Source of the DNA: Massilia sp. ST3
GTDB lineage: Bacteria; Pseudomonadota; Gammaproteobacteria; Burkholderiales; Burkholderiaceae_D
DNA: 64,000 nucleotides
Assembly: GCF_018119405.1 (NCBI RefSeq)
Contig: NZ_JAGPWC010000007.1
Coordinates: 1 to 64,000 of the forward strand
Direction: 5' to 3'
Shown here: in pieces, positions 1 through 8,236 of the stretch
Layout of the letters: the number at the start of each line of letters is the position of its first letter
Position numbering within the stretch: position 1 is the first letter of the stretch
Notes under the pieces: model-generated
Seen by the model: the letters and a program-made list of their open reading frames with translations, nothing else
Told to the model about the DNA's origin: nothing
Databases searched by the model: none
Program-made: the position numbers and the translations under genes

Positions 1-85
1 GGGCGGGGGGGGGGGCGGGGGTGTTTCCCCCCGGGCGGGGCCCCCCGCCCCGGGGCGGGGGGGCGGGGGGGGGGGCGCCCCCCCA
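1..85. other. Poly-G/poly-C low-complexity stretch, probable assembly artefact
   Basis: The stretch is almost only G and C, in long runs, and ends at an AAACCCTAC motif. That motif resembles the end of the GTAGGGT dispersed repeat seen elsewhere in the window. No gene or regulatory signal can be read here. A similar block lies at 22281-22355, also beside a dispersed repeat, which points to a contig end or a wrongly filled gap rather than real sequence. Confidence 0.7.
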
Positions 86-113
86 AACCCTACGACATAT
101 CGGTGTTAGCTGC

Positions 114-569
114 TCAACGAATCGGCAGCTTGGTCGTATTCTTGACCTCTTCCATCACCGCATAGGTATGCGTCTCGCGCACGCCCTTCTGCAGCAGGGT
201 CTTGCCCAGGAACTCGCGGTAAGCCGCCATGTCCTTGACCCGCGCCTTGACCAGGTAGTCGAAGCCGCCGGCCACCATATGGCATTCCAGCACTTCCGGA
301 ATCATCTGCACGCTCTGTTTGAATGCATCGAAGACCTCAGGAGTGGTACGATCCAGTACCACCTCGATGAAGACCAGCAGCGACACATCCAGCAGCTGGG
401 GATTGAGCTGGGCCGTATAGCCCTGGATATAACCGGACTCGTGCAGCTTGCGCACCCGTTCCAGGCAGGCGGCGGGCGACAAATTCACCCGCGCGGCCAG
501 CTCGACGTTGCTGATTCGCCCGTCATTCTGCAGTTCGGCCAGAATTTTCTTACTGATCTTGTCCAGCAT
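114..569 (-). CDS. Lrp/AsnC family transcriptional regulator, likely activator of putA
   Basis: A 151-residue protein of normal Lrp/AsnC length. The N-terminal helix-turn-helix covers about residues 3-60 (LDKISKKILAELQNDGRISN, then LAARVNLSPAACLERVRKL). A C-terminal RAM/AsnC ligand-binding domain follows (about 65-145), with the typical GGFDYLVKARVKD stretch. It is transcribed away from putA across a 213-base AT-rich gap. In proteobacteria whose PutA lacks its own DNA-binding domain, a divergent Lrp-type regulator (PutR/BkdR-like) commonly activates putA in response to proline. The PutA here lacks that domain, so the same arrangement is inferred. The family and domains are clear; the proline response is inference. 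Confidence 0.92.
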   Translation of the reverse strand: MLDKISKKILAELQNDGRISNVELAARVNLSPAACLERVRKLHESGYIQGYTAQLNPQLLDVSLLVFIEVVLDRTTPEVFDAFKQSVQMIPEVLECHMVAGGFDYLVKARVKDMAAYREFLGKTLLQKGVRETHTYAVMEEVKNTTKLPIR

Positions 570-782
570 CGGTCTCTCTCCGTTATAAATATTATTCGGT
601 CAGATTGTCGCACCAAAAACTATCTATTGCTAGTCTGTCGTAAAAACAGAATTAATCCAGAAGAATTCCTTCTACAATCGAATCATTTCACCGTGTCATG
701 ACATGCGCCGGCCGCCCTCCTTGCGGTGCGGCGCTTTTGCTGCGCGGTGGTCCCGATGTCCTTTTTCGATTGAAGAGTCACC
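570..782. promoter_or_regulatory. Divergent control region between the Lrp regulator and putA
   Basis: This 213-base gap is much richer in A and T than its surroundings, especially at 585-690 (for example TTATAAATATTATT near 583). That is typical of Lrp-family binding regions. It must hold both the regulator and putA promoters. No single operator could be defined by eye. Confidence 0.5.
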
Positions 783-3700
783 ATGCAGATTGCCGCTTCC
801 CCGGCCTCCACCTTTGTTCCGTTCGATGCGCTCCAGGCCGAAGTCAAGCGCGACCAGTCGCCGCTGCGCGCCGCCATCACCAGCGCCTACCGCCGCGATG
901 AAACCGAAGCCGTGAACTGGCTGCTGGCCCAGGGCGCCAGCGCCAACGGCGACGCCTACATGCTGGCGCACCGCCTGGTCTCGAGCGTGCGCGAAAAGCG
1001 CACCCGCGCCTCGGGCGTGGACGCGCTGATGCACGAGTTCTCGCTGTCGTCCGAGGAAGGCGTGGCGCTGATGTGCCTGGCCGAAGCGCTGCTGCGCATC
1101 CCAGACAGCGAAACCGCCGACCGCCTGATCGCCGACAAGATCAGCAAGGGCGACTGGCGCAAGCACCTGGGCGAATCGCCCTCGCTGTTCGTCAACGCCG
1201 CGACCTGGGGCCTGCTCATCACCGGCAAGCTGGTGAACACGAATAGCGAAAAAGGCCTGGGCTCGGCCATTACCCGCCTCATCGCCAAGGGCGGCGAACC
1301 GCTGATCCGCAAGGGCGTGGACCTGGCGATGCGCATGCTGGGCAACCAGTTCGTCACCGGCCAGACCATCGACGAAGCGCTGAAGAACAGCCGGGACAAC
1401 GAAACGCGCGGCTACCGCTACTCCTACGACATGCTGGGCGAGGCCGCACTGACGGAAAGCGATGCGAAGAACTACTACGCTTCCTACGAAACCGCGATCC
1501 ACGCGATCGGCAAGGCCTCGAACGGCCGCGGCATCAAGGACGGCCCGGGCATCTCGATCAAGCTGTCGGCCCTGCACCCGCGCTACAGCCGTGCGCAGTA
1601 CGCCCGCGTGATGGGCGAACTGCTGCCGCGCGTGCGCAGCCTGGTCCTGCTGGCCAAGCAGTACAACATCGGCATCAACATCGACGCCGAGGAAGCCGAC
1701 CGCCTCGAGATCTCGCTCGACATGCTGGAAGCACTTGCCTTCGACCCTGACCTGGCCGGCTTCGAAGGCATCGGCCTGGTGGTCCAGGCCTACCAGAAGC
1801 GCTGCCCCTTCGTGATCGACTTCGTGGTCGACCTGGCCAAGCGCAGCGGCCGCAAGTTCATGGTGCGCCTGGTGAAGGGCGCCTATTGGGACGCCGAGAT
1901 CAAGCGCGCCCAGGTGGACGGCATGCCGGGCTATCCGGTCTACACGCGCAAGGTGTACACCGACGTGTCCTACCTCACCTGCGCACGCAAGCTGCTTGGC
2001 GCCGCCGACCTGATCTACCCGCAGTTCGCCACCCACAACGCGCACTCGCTGTCGGTGATCTACACCTGGGCCAAGGCCGAAGGCGTCAGCAACTACGAAT
2101 TCCAGTGCCTGCACGGCATGGGCGAGACCCTGTACGACCAGGTGGTCGGCAAGGACAAGCTGGACAAGGCCTGCCGCATCTATGCGCCGGTCGGCTCGCA
2201 CGAAACCCTGCTCGCCTACCTGGTGCGCCGCCTGCTGGAAAACGGCGCCAACTCGTCCTTCGTGAACCAGATCGTGGACGAAAGCGTGCCGATCGACTCG
2301 CTGCTGGCCGATCCCTTCGAGCAGGCGCGCCTGCACGGCGCCCGTCCGCACCCGGCGATCGCCCTGCCGCTGGACCTGTTCGGCGCCGAGCGCAAGAATT
2401 CCGCCGGCTACGACCTGGTCAACGAAGACATCCTGCGCCAAGTGACCGAAGGCCTGGCCCTGCAGCGCCAGCACGCGGCCGCGCCGCTGGTCGCGGGCAG
2501 TATCGACGGCAGCGAAGGCAGTGAGACCGCCAAGGTGGTCAACCCGGCCCAATCGGCCGACATCGTCGGCACCGTGCGCGAAGCCTCGCGCGCCGAGGTA
2601 GAGACCGCGCTGGCCGCCGCCGCCGCCTTCGCCGGCGACTGGGCCGCCACCTCGGCCGCATCGCGCGCCGCGATCCTGGAACGCACCGCCGACCTGTTCG
2701 AGCAACACGGCGTCGAGCTGATGGCCCTGGCAGTGCGCGAAGCCGGCAAGTCGCTGCCGAACGCGATCGCCGAGCTGCGCGAAGCGGTCGACTTCCTGCG
2801 CTACTACGCGGTGCAGGCGCGCGCCTCGCAAGCTGCCGGCGCCCTCGGTCCCGTGACTTGCATCAGCCCGTGGAACTTCCCCCTGGCGATCTTCACCGGC
2901 CAGGTGGCCGCCGCCCTGGTGGCCGGCAACGTGGTGCTGGCCAAGCCGGCCGAACAGACCCCGCTGATCGCGCACCGCGCGGTCGAGCTGTTCCTCGAAG
3001 CGGGCGCCCCGCGCGCGGCCCTGCAGCTGCTGCCAGGCCGCGGCGAAGTGGTCGGCGCGGCGCTGACCGCGGATACCCGCATCCGCGGCGTGATCTTCAC
3101 CGGCTCCACCGAAGTGGCGCAGCTGATCAACCGCACCCTGGCCGCGCGTGCCGAAAAAGAAGGCATCGACATTCCGCTGGTGGCCGAGACCGGCGGCCAG
3201 AACGCCCTGATCGTCGACTCCTCGGCGCTGCCGGAGCAGGTGGTGCAGGACGTCCTGAGCTCGGCCTTCGACAGCGCCGGCCAGCGCTGCTCGGCCCTGC
3301 GCGTGCTGTTCCTGCAGGACGACATCGCCGACAAGACCGTCAAGATGCTCAAGGGCGCGATGCAGGAACTGGTTGTCGGCAGCCCGGACCGCCTGGCGAC
3401 CGACATCGGCCCGGTGATCGATGCCGAGGCCCAGCGCAACCTGCTGGCCCACATCGAGCGCATGAAGGCCACCGCGCGCAGCCACTTCGCGCTGGCGCTG
3501 CCGGCCGACGTGAACGCGGGCGGCACCTTCGTGCCGCCGACCGTGCTCGAAATCGCCTCGCTGGCGGAACTGAAGCAGGAAGTCTTCGGCCCGGTGCTGC
3601 ACGTCGTGCGCTACCGCCGCGCCGAGCTGCCGCAGGTGATCGACGCGATCAACGCCACCGGCTACGGCCTGACCCTGGGCGTGCACTCGCGGATCGACGA

Positions 3701-4436
3701 GACCATCGACTTCATCGTCGAGCGTGCACACGTGGGCAACATCTACGTGAACCGGAATATCGTCGGCGCGGTCGTGGGCGTGCAGCCTTTCGGCGGCGAA
3801 GGCAAGTCCGGCACCGGCCCGAAAGCCGGCGGCCCGCTCTACCTGAAGCGGCTGCAGCGCGCCGCCGCGCCCTTGATGCAGCACCAGCGCGCTCCCGAAG
3901 CCGGCCTGGAAGCGCTGCTCGGCTGGCTGCGCGGCAGCGGCCACCAGGACATCGCGGCGCTGGCCGAAGGCTATGGCCGTTCCGCGCTGACCGGCGTGAC
4001 CATCGACCTGCCGGGTCCGACGGGCGAGCGCAACCAGCTGTCCTTCACCCCGCGCGGCACGGTGCTGTGCGCCCCTGCTACCGCGGCCGGCCTGCTCAAC
4101 CAGCTGGCCGCGGCGCTGGCCACGGGCAACCGCGCGCTGGTGCTGGCCGGTGCGCAGGAGATTCCCGCCAACCTGCCAGTGCTGGTGAAGGAGCGCGTGC
4201 GCTTCGTCGGCCAGGCGGAACTGGGCGCGGAAGAATTCCAGGTCGCGATGCTGGAGAGCGGGCTGGCCGGCTCGCTGCGCGCGCAGCTGGCCGCGCGTCC
4301 CGGCGCGATCGTGGGTATCGTGGATACCAGCGCCGGCGAGGCGATCGACCTGTGGCGCCTGGTGGCCGAGCGGGCCGTGTGCGTCAACACGACGGCGGCT
4401 GGCGGCAACGCAAGCCTGATGACGCTGGGGCTGTAA
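783..4436 (+). CDS. putA: Bifunctional proline dehydrogenase / L-glutamate gamma-semialdehyde dehydrogenase PutA
   Basis: PutA oxidises proline to P5C (FAD domain) and then to glutamate (NAD domain), channelling the intermediate. The 1217-residue product starts directly with the alpha-helical arm. The N-terminal RHH DNA-binding domain of E. coli PutA (about 1320 residues) is absent, so it is not its own repressor. The proline dehydrogenase barrel spans about 180-470, with RLVKGAYWDAEIKRAQ near 362 and YAPVGSHETLLAYLVRRLLE. The aldehyde dehydrogenase spans about 560-1010, with ISPWNFPLAIFTGQ, FTGSTEVAQ and catalytic Cys836 in AGQRCSA. A C-terminal segment (about 1030-1217) matches the extra ALDH-like domain of long type-B PutAs. 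The long reading frame on the opposite strand is a GC-rich shadow. Control probably comes from the divergent Lrp protein. Confidence 0.97.
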   Translation: MQIAASPASTFVPFDALQAEVKRDQSPLRAAITSAYRRDETEAVNWLLAQGASANGDAYMLAHRLVSSVREKRTRASGVDALMHEFSLSSEEGVALMCLAEALLRIPDSETADRLIADKISKGDWRKHLGESPSLFVNAATWGLLITGKLVNTNSEKGLGSAITRLIAKGGEPLIRKGVDLAMRMLGNQFVTGQTIDEALKNSRDNETRGYRYSYDMLGEAALTESDAKNYYASYETAIHAIGKASNGRGIKDGPGISIKLSALHPRYSRAQYARVMGELLPRVRSLVLLAKQYNIGINIDAEEADRLEISLDMLEALAFDPDLAGFEGIGLVVQAYQKRCPFVIDFVVDLAKRSGRKFMVRLVKGAYWDAEIKRAQVDGMPGYPVYTRKVYTDVSYLTCARKLLGAADLIYPQFATHNAHSLSVIYTWAKAEGVSNYEFQCLHGMGETLYDQVVGKDKLDKACRIYAPVGSHETLLAYLVRRLLENGANSSFVNQIVDESVPIDSLLADPFEQARLHGARPHPAIALPLDLFGAERKNSAGYDLVNEDILRQVTEGLALQRQHAAAPLVAGSIDGSEGSETAKVVNPAQSADIVGTVREASRAEVETALAAAAAFAGDWAATSAASRAAILERTADLFEQHGVELMALAVREAGKSLPNAIAELREAVDFLRYYAVQARASQAAGALGPVTCISPWNFPLAIFTGQVAAALVAGNVVLAKPAEQTPLIAHRAVELFLEAGAPRAALQLLPGRGEVVGAALTADTRIRGVIFTGSTEVAQLINRTLAARAEKEGIDIPLVAETGGQNALIVDSSALPEQVVQDVLSSAFDSAGQRCSALRVLFLQDDIADKTVKMLKGAMQELVVGSPDRLATDIGPVIDAEAQRNLLAHIERMKATARSHFALALPADVNAGGTFVPPTVLEIASLAELKQEVFGPVLHVVRYRRAELPQVIDAINATGYGLTLGVHSRIDETIDFIVERAHVGNIYVNRNIVGAVVGVQPFGGEGKSGTGPKAGGPLYLKRLQRAAAPLMQHQRAPEAGLEALLGWLRGSGHQDIAALAEGYGRSALTGVTIDLPGPTGERNQLSFTPRGTVLCAPATAAGLLNQLAAALATGNRALVLAGAQEIPANLPVLVKERVRFVGQAELGAEEFQVAMLESGLAGSLRAQLAARPGAIVGIVDTSAGEAIDLWRLVAERAVCVNTTAAGGNASLMTLGL

Positions 4437-4500
4437 GAATCGACGATGTATCAACGCAATAAAGAAGCGAGGTAGCAAAAGAGGTATTACAACGAGAGCT

Positions 4501-4611
4501 GTAGGGTTGGCGGCTATGCCGCCGACGCGGTGACACGTGTCGCAGGATCGGCCCTGGTGGCAGATCCGCCGGTAACGATCATCGTGTCGGCGGGAGACCC
4601 GCCGACCCTAC
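4501..4611. repeat. Dispersed palindromic repeat, GTAGGGT family
   Basis: The element starts with GTAGGGT at 4501 and ends with a perfect 9-bp inverted repeat (GTCGGCGGG, AGA loop, CCCGCCGAC; 4586-4606) followed by CCTAC. The same architecture, with GTGGACGGG arms, recurs at 22222, 31335 and 47319-47445. It fills the gap between putA and ald and may serve as a terminator or mRNA end for putA. No other feature is visible in 4437-4627. Confidence 0.7.
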
Positions 4612-4639
4612 GAATAGCTCCTTACAATTGGAGGTAGAC

Positions 4640-5755
4640 ATGCTGGTTGGCGTTCCAAAGGAAATCAAGAACCACGAATACCGGGTAGGCCTCACGCCCC
4701 CGTCCGTGCGCGAACTCACCGCGCGCGGGCACCAGGTGCTCGTGCAGAAGAACGCGGGCGCGGAGATCGGCCTGCTCGACGAACAGTACGTGGCGGCCGG
4801 CGCCGCCATCGTCGAGACGGCGAAGGAAATCTTCGAGCGCGCGGAAATGATCGTGAAGGTCAAGGAGCCGCAGGCGGCCGAATGCGCCATGCTGCGCAAG
4901 GACCAGCTGCTCTACACCTACCTCCACCTGGCTCCCGATCCCGAACAGACCGCCGCGCTGGTCAAGTCGGGCGCCATCTGCATTGCCTACGAAACCATCA
5001 CCGGTTCCGGCGGCGGCCTGCCGCTGCTCGCGCCGATGAGTGAAGTGGCGGGGCGCATGTCCATCCAGGCCGGCGCCAGCCACCTGGAAAAGTCGAAAGG
5101 CGGCATGGGCCTGCTGCTGGGCGGCGTGCCGGGCGTGGAAGCCGGCCACGTGGTCATCATCGGCGCCGGCGTGGTCGGCACCAATGCGCTGCAGATGGCG
5201 GTCGGCCTCGGCGCGCGCGTGACGGTGCTGGACAAGAACGTCGACCGCCTGCGCCAGCTCGACCTGGTCTACGGCAACCGCATCTCGACCCTGTACTCGA
5301 ACGCCCACGCGCTGGAAGAAGCGGTGCTGTCGGCCGACCTGGTGATCGGCGGCGTGCTGGTGCCGGGAGCCGCGGCGCCGAAGCTGGTCACCCGCGACAT
5401 GGTGGCGCACATGAAGAAGGGCGCGGTGATCGTGGACGTGGCGATCGACCAGGGCGGCTGCTTCGAGACCTCGCACGCCACCACCCATGCCGATCCGACC
5501 TTCGTGGTGGACGGCGTGATCCACTACTGCGTGGCGAACATGCCGGGCGCGGTGGCGCGCACCTCCACCTTCGCCCTGAACAACGCCACCATCGGCCACG
5601 CCGTGGCGCTGGCCAGCAAAGGCTGGCGCAAGGCGCTGGCGGACGACGTCCACCTGCGCCATGGCCTGAACGTCTGCCAAGGCAAGGTCACCTACGAGGC
5701 CGTGGCGCGCGACCTGGGCTACGACTACGTGCCGGCCGAATCGCTCCTGGGCTGA
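4640..5755 (+). CDS. ald: Alanine dehydrogenase
   Basis: The enzyme catalyses NAD-dependent reversible deamination of L-alanine to pyruvate and ammonium. The 371-residue product has the usual family length. The ATG at 4640 is chosen because GGAGG (4630-4634) lies 5 bases upstream; a TTG at 4628 would precede that ribosome site. The N-terminal domain begins [20 protein letters not shown]. The NAD-binding Rossmann motif [18 protein letters not shown] sits near 175-192, and a substrate loop ([23 protein letters not shown]) lies near 76-98. It follows putA, so both genes feed amino acids to central carbon metabolism. The 3' end overlaps the convergent nucleosidase gene by 31 bases. Confidence 0.96.
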   Translation: MLVGVPKEIKNHEYRVGLTPPSVRELTARGHQVLVQKNAGAEIGLLDEQYVAAGAAIVETAKEIFERAEMIVKVKEPQAAECAMLRKDQLLYTYLHLAPDPEQTAALVKSGAICIAYETITGSGGGLPLLAPMSEVAGRMSIQAGASHLEKSKGGMGLLLGGVPGVEAGHVVIIGAGVVGTNALQMAVGLGARVTVLDKNVDRLRQLDLVYGNRISTLYSNAHALEEAVLSADLVIGGVLVPGAAAPKLVTRDMVAHMKKGAVIVDVAIDQGGCFETSHATTHADPTFVVDGVIHYCVANMPGAVARTSTFALNNATIGHAVALASKGWRKALADDVHLRHGLNVCQGKVTYEAVARDLGYDYVPAESLLG

Positions 5756-6519
5756 AGCGGCGCCTCTTTCAAATCCCGGCACAGGCGCCGGGTGATGTGG
5801 AAGGCATACTGCGCGGCGATCGATTTCACGAAACGCATGAAATCGGGCGCCGCGTTTTCATTGGCGTTGTCGGAAATCGCCCGGATCACGGCGCAGGGCA
5901 CACCCAGCTCATGGCATACCTGGGCCACGGCTGCGCCTTCCATCTCCACCGCCACCAGCCCGGGCAGGGCGCCGTTCATCGCTTCCAGGCGCAGCCGGTC
6001 GTTCACGAACTGGTCGCCGCTGGCCACCAGGCCGCGGTGCACGCGCGGCCGCGCGAGCCCGAAGGCGCGCCGTTCTCCTTCGCCGACCGCGTCGAGGAAG
6101 TCCAGCTCGAGGAAATCCTGGGCCGCCCCCACCAGGCGCATCGACAGCGGCGCATCGGGCTGGAAGTGGGTTTGCCCGGTCAAGGGCACTTCGAAGCGGG
6201 GAAACAGGGGACTCGCATCCATGTCGTGCTGGACCAGCGATTCCGCCACCACGATGTCGCCCACCTGCACCGTCTTGTCCCCCGCGCCGGCCACGCCGGT
6301 GAAGAGGATGTGGGTAACTCCGAACTTCTCCACAAGCGTTGTCGCGGTCATGGCGGCCGCAACCTTTCCAATTCGCGATAAAACGCACACAGCGTCGATT
6401 TCCCACAGTTGTCCGGCAACGTAGTCGCGCATGCCATGGATGAGCCTGGAGGGCCCTCTCATGGCTTCTACGAGCCCTGCCTGTTCTTCGTGCAGTGCGC
6501 TGATGATCCCTAATCGCAT
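5725..6519 (-). CDS. mtnN: 5'-methylthioadenosine/S-adenosylhomocysteine nucleosidase
   Basis: The enzyme hydrolyses MTA and SAH to adenine and the thio-ribose product, in methionine salvage and SAH detoxification. At 264 residues it is somewhat longer than E. coli MtnN (232). It opens with the family start [12 protein letters not shown], in which the Glu pair contributes a catalytic residue. It carries [20 protein letters not shown] near 74-93, the purine/ribose loop [14 protein letters not shown] near 188, and [11 protein letters not shown], whose Asp is the expected proton donor. The 3' end overlaps ald convergently. The start overlaps the end of the upstream acetyltransferase gene by about 10 bases, which suggests a two-gene operon. 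Confidence 0.93.
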   Translation of the reverse strand: MRLGIISALHEEQAGLVEAMRGPSRLIHGMRDYVAGQLWEIDAVCVLSRIGKVAAAMTATTLVEKFGVTHILFTGVAGAGDKTVQVGDIVVAESLVQHDMDASPLFPRFEVPLTGQTHFQPDAPLSMRLVGAAQDFLELDFLDAVGEGERRAFGLARPRVHRGLVASGDQFVNDRLRLEAMNGALPGLVAVEMEGAAVAQVCHELGVPCAVIRAISDNANENAAPDFMRFVKSIAAQYAFHITRRLCRDLKEAPLQPRSDSAGT

Positions 6520-6986
6520 GTTTTTTCGTCTTTATCGGTGGTCTGGAGCGGTTTGCGGAAGTACACCACGCGTTCGGTTTCGGCGAATCCCAGCGCCAGG
6601 TGCATGGCATGGCTGGCCGTATTGTCCAGCAGCGCGTCGGACGCCAGCTCGCTGCAACCCTGTTCGCGCGCCCATTGCTGGGCTTTTTCGACCAATAGAC
6701 GGGCGATACCCTGCTTGCGGAAGCCTGGAGCGACGTACAAGCCTTCCAGGAAACCAACCGGCGAGCTGTCGGTGCCGTTCACGTAATCGCTCCTGAGCGC
6801 GATTTCGACCAGTCCCTGGGCTTCGCCGGTGTCGGAATAGGCAAGGAACTGTGCATAACGCGCAGGTTGTGCACAGCAGTCCCGCATTTCAGGCAGGTGT
6901 TCGCTGCTATCCGCAGGCCATAAGGCCATGCGCAGCGCGAGCCAGCCGGCTTGTTCCGGGCTTGTACAGCGCTTGATGGTGGTCAT
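6510..6986 (-). CDS. GNAT acetyltransferase resembling chromosomal aminoglycoside 6'-N-acetyltransferases
   Basis: A 158-residue single-domain GNAT protein. The stretch YVNGTDSSPVGFLEGLYVAP followed by FRKQGIAR is motif A with the acetyl-CoA pyrophosphate loop. The C-terminal part (SDALLDNTASHAMHLALGF, then ETERVVYF) closely matches, from memory, the conserved tail of the AAC(6')-Ig/Ih class of chromosomal enzymes. Those enzymes acetylate the 6'-amino group of aminoglycosides. The physiological substrate of such chromosomal enzymes is often unknown, and resistance is inferred, not shown. It lies upstream of and overlaps mtnN. Confidence is high for GNAT and moderate for the AAC(6') assignment. 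Confidence 0.8.
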   Translation of the reverse strand: MTTIKRCTSPEQAGWLALRMALWPADSSEHLPEMRDCCAQPARYAQFLAYSDTGEAQGLVEIALRSDYVNGTDSSPVGFLEGLYVAPGFRKQGIARLLVEKAQQWAREQGCSELASDALLDNTASHAMHLALGFAETERVVYFRKPLQTTDKDEKTCD

Positions 6987-7083
6987 GTGGAGACTCGGCG
7001 TGGTGACTTAGCCTCGGAGATTAGCAGAAGCACATCGTCCTGGCGGCTGTTTGCGCGGCTTTTGCTTCTGTTGTTTACCTAAA

Positions 7084-8092
7084 GAATGTGTATACAAAGT
7101 TGGTAGTGATAGTAAACGGCCAAGTCTCTGTGGATAAGATCGGTTTACTCCACAGTATCAATCGTTTACGCGTCCGTTTACCTGCTGGACAAGACTTGCG
7201 CCTGGCTTGCACGAAACGTGGACAAAAAACGGCCATGTCTTCGAAGCGCTTGTTCTGCACATCTGATCCTGTGGATATGCAGCAGCTTTTCCACAGCGCT
7301 GATCACGCAGCCGCGTGTTATGGGCTGCAGACCTGGGGAAGCGCGATCGAGTTCGGACGACCAGCAGCAAAACGGATTGGCGGCTGTCTGCGCTTCAGCC
7401 AAAGACCGACAGCGCATGCTTCTTTTTTTGGCAGACGTTTTTTGTTCGAGATGCCGTTGCGGTTTTTGGACCAGGGACACGAAAGCGGAATGCTTTTGTT
7501 GTTGTATCTAAAAGTATGTATACAAAGTTGGTAGTGATAGTAAACGGCCCATCGTTTGTGGATAAACCCGGTTTTTTCCACAAGATCAACCGTTTACGGC
7601 CGCGTTAACCTGCGGGACAAGACTTGTCTTTGCGTTGTAGGAAACGTGGATAGAAATCGGGCGGTCTTGGTAAACCGCCGTTTTTGCACATTCGATCCTG
7701 TGGATATGCATGCTGTTTTCCACAGAGCGTGCAGGCTCGGGCGATTTTTACTTGCATCGAGGGAGTTGGCTGAGAGGTTCGCGAAACTGGCAAATGAAGA
7801 TGCAGGGATGTGCAAAGTTGCAACAGCCGAGCATAAAAAAAAATTTTTCGGAAGCTACTCGGGTTTACAACCAGATCTGTATACCACGTTGGTAGTAGTG
7901 GTTAACGGCGGCCCCTTCCTGTGGACAAACCGGTTAACGCGCAAAGAATCAGCGGTTTACGCGCCGGATAAGCCGGTGCACTGCTGCACAAAGTTCTTGG
8001 TGGCAAATCTGGACAAGATTTTTGCCTGTGTAGAAAAGCCGAGTTTTACACAAACGATACCTGTGGATATCAAGCCTGTTATCCACAGATGA
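7084..8092. repeat. Three diverged direct repeats with a cluster of DnaA-box-like sites; candidate replication origin
   Basis: No credible gene lies in 6987-8236. The region has three copies of a unit of about 220 bases, beginning with GTATAC at 7090, 7518 and 7879. Exact DnaA boxes (TTATCCACA or its complement) occur at 7129-7137, 7557-7565 and 8079-8087. TGTGGATAT occurs at 7270-7278, 7699-7707 and 8062-8070. Near matches are TTTTCCACA at 7287-7295, 7574-7582 and 7716-7724, and TGTGGACAA at 7920-7928. Corresponding sites are offset by 428-429 bases between the first two units and about 363 between the last two. A second motif, CGTTTAC/GTAAACG, recurs in each unit (7112, 7163, 7175, 7540, 7591). 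An A/T tract lies at 7834-7848. The parS-mnmG-rsmG-parAB block 10 kb away fits a chromosomal origin. A DnaA-titrating locus is the alternative. Confidence 0.65.
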
Positions 8093-8236
8093 GCTCTAGA
8101 CTTCCGGTGTCGATCTGGTAAGCTCCATCCATCGAACCACGGTCGGAGGCAAGTTTGGACTTCGCTGCGCTATCGTTGTCGCCCGTTTTTTGCATGCCGG
8201 AGCCCGGCGGCATGCGCATTCGGACGGCGTAGGCGC

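Noticed and set aside
696-4478. A 1260-codon open frame on the minus strand opposite putA
   Set aside because: It mirrors putA codon bias in high-GC DNA, has no domain, is low-complexity in Arg/Gln/Ala/His and has no ribosome site. Similar antisense frames opposite cphA, mutS, pyrG and trpS were rejected for the same reason.
4628-4639. TTG start for alanine dehydrogenase, four codons earlier
   Set aside because: The GGAGG ribosome site at 4630-4634 lies after it and is correctly placed for the ATG at 4640.
5708-5755. Frameshift or truncation at the ald/mtnN junction
   Set aside because: The 31-base overlap is a simple convergent overlap; both proteins have normal C termini.
7556-8092. Open frames of 148 and 178 codons inside the DnaA-box array
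   Set aside because: They run across the direct repeats, have no recognisable domain or ribosome site, and differ in composition from real genes here.
7084-8092. CRISPR array
   Set aside because: The repeat units are about 220 bases and diverged, with no short identical repeats or uniform spacers, and no cas genes nearby.
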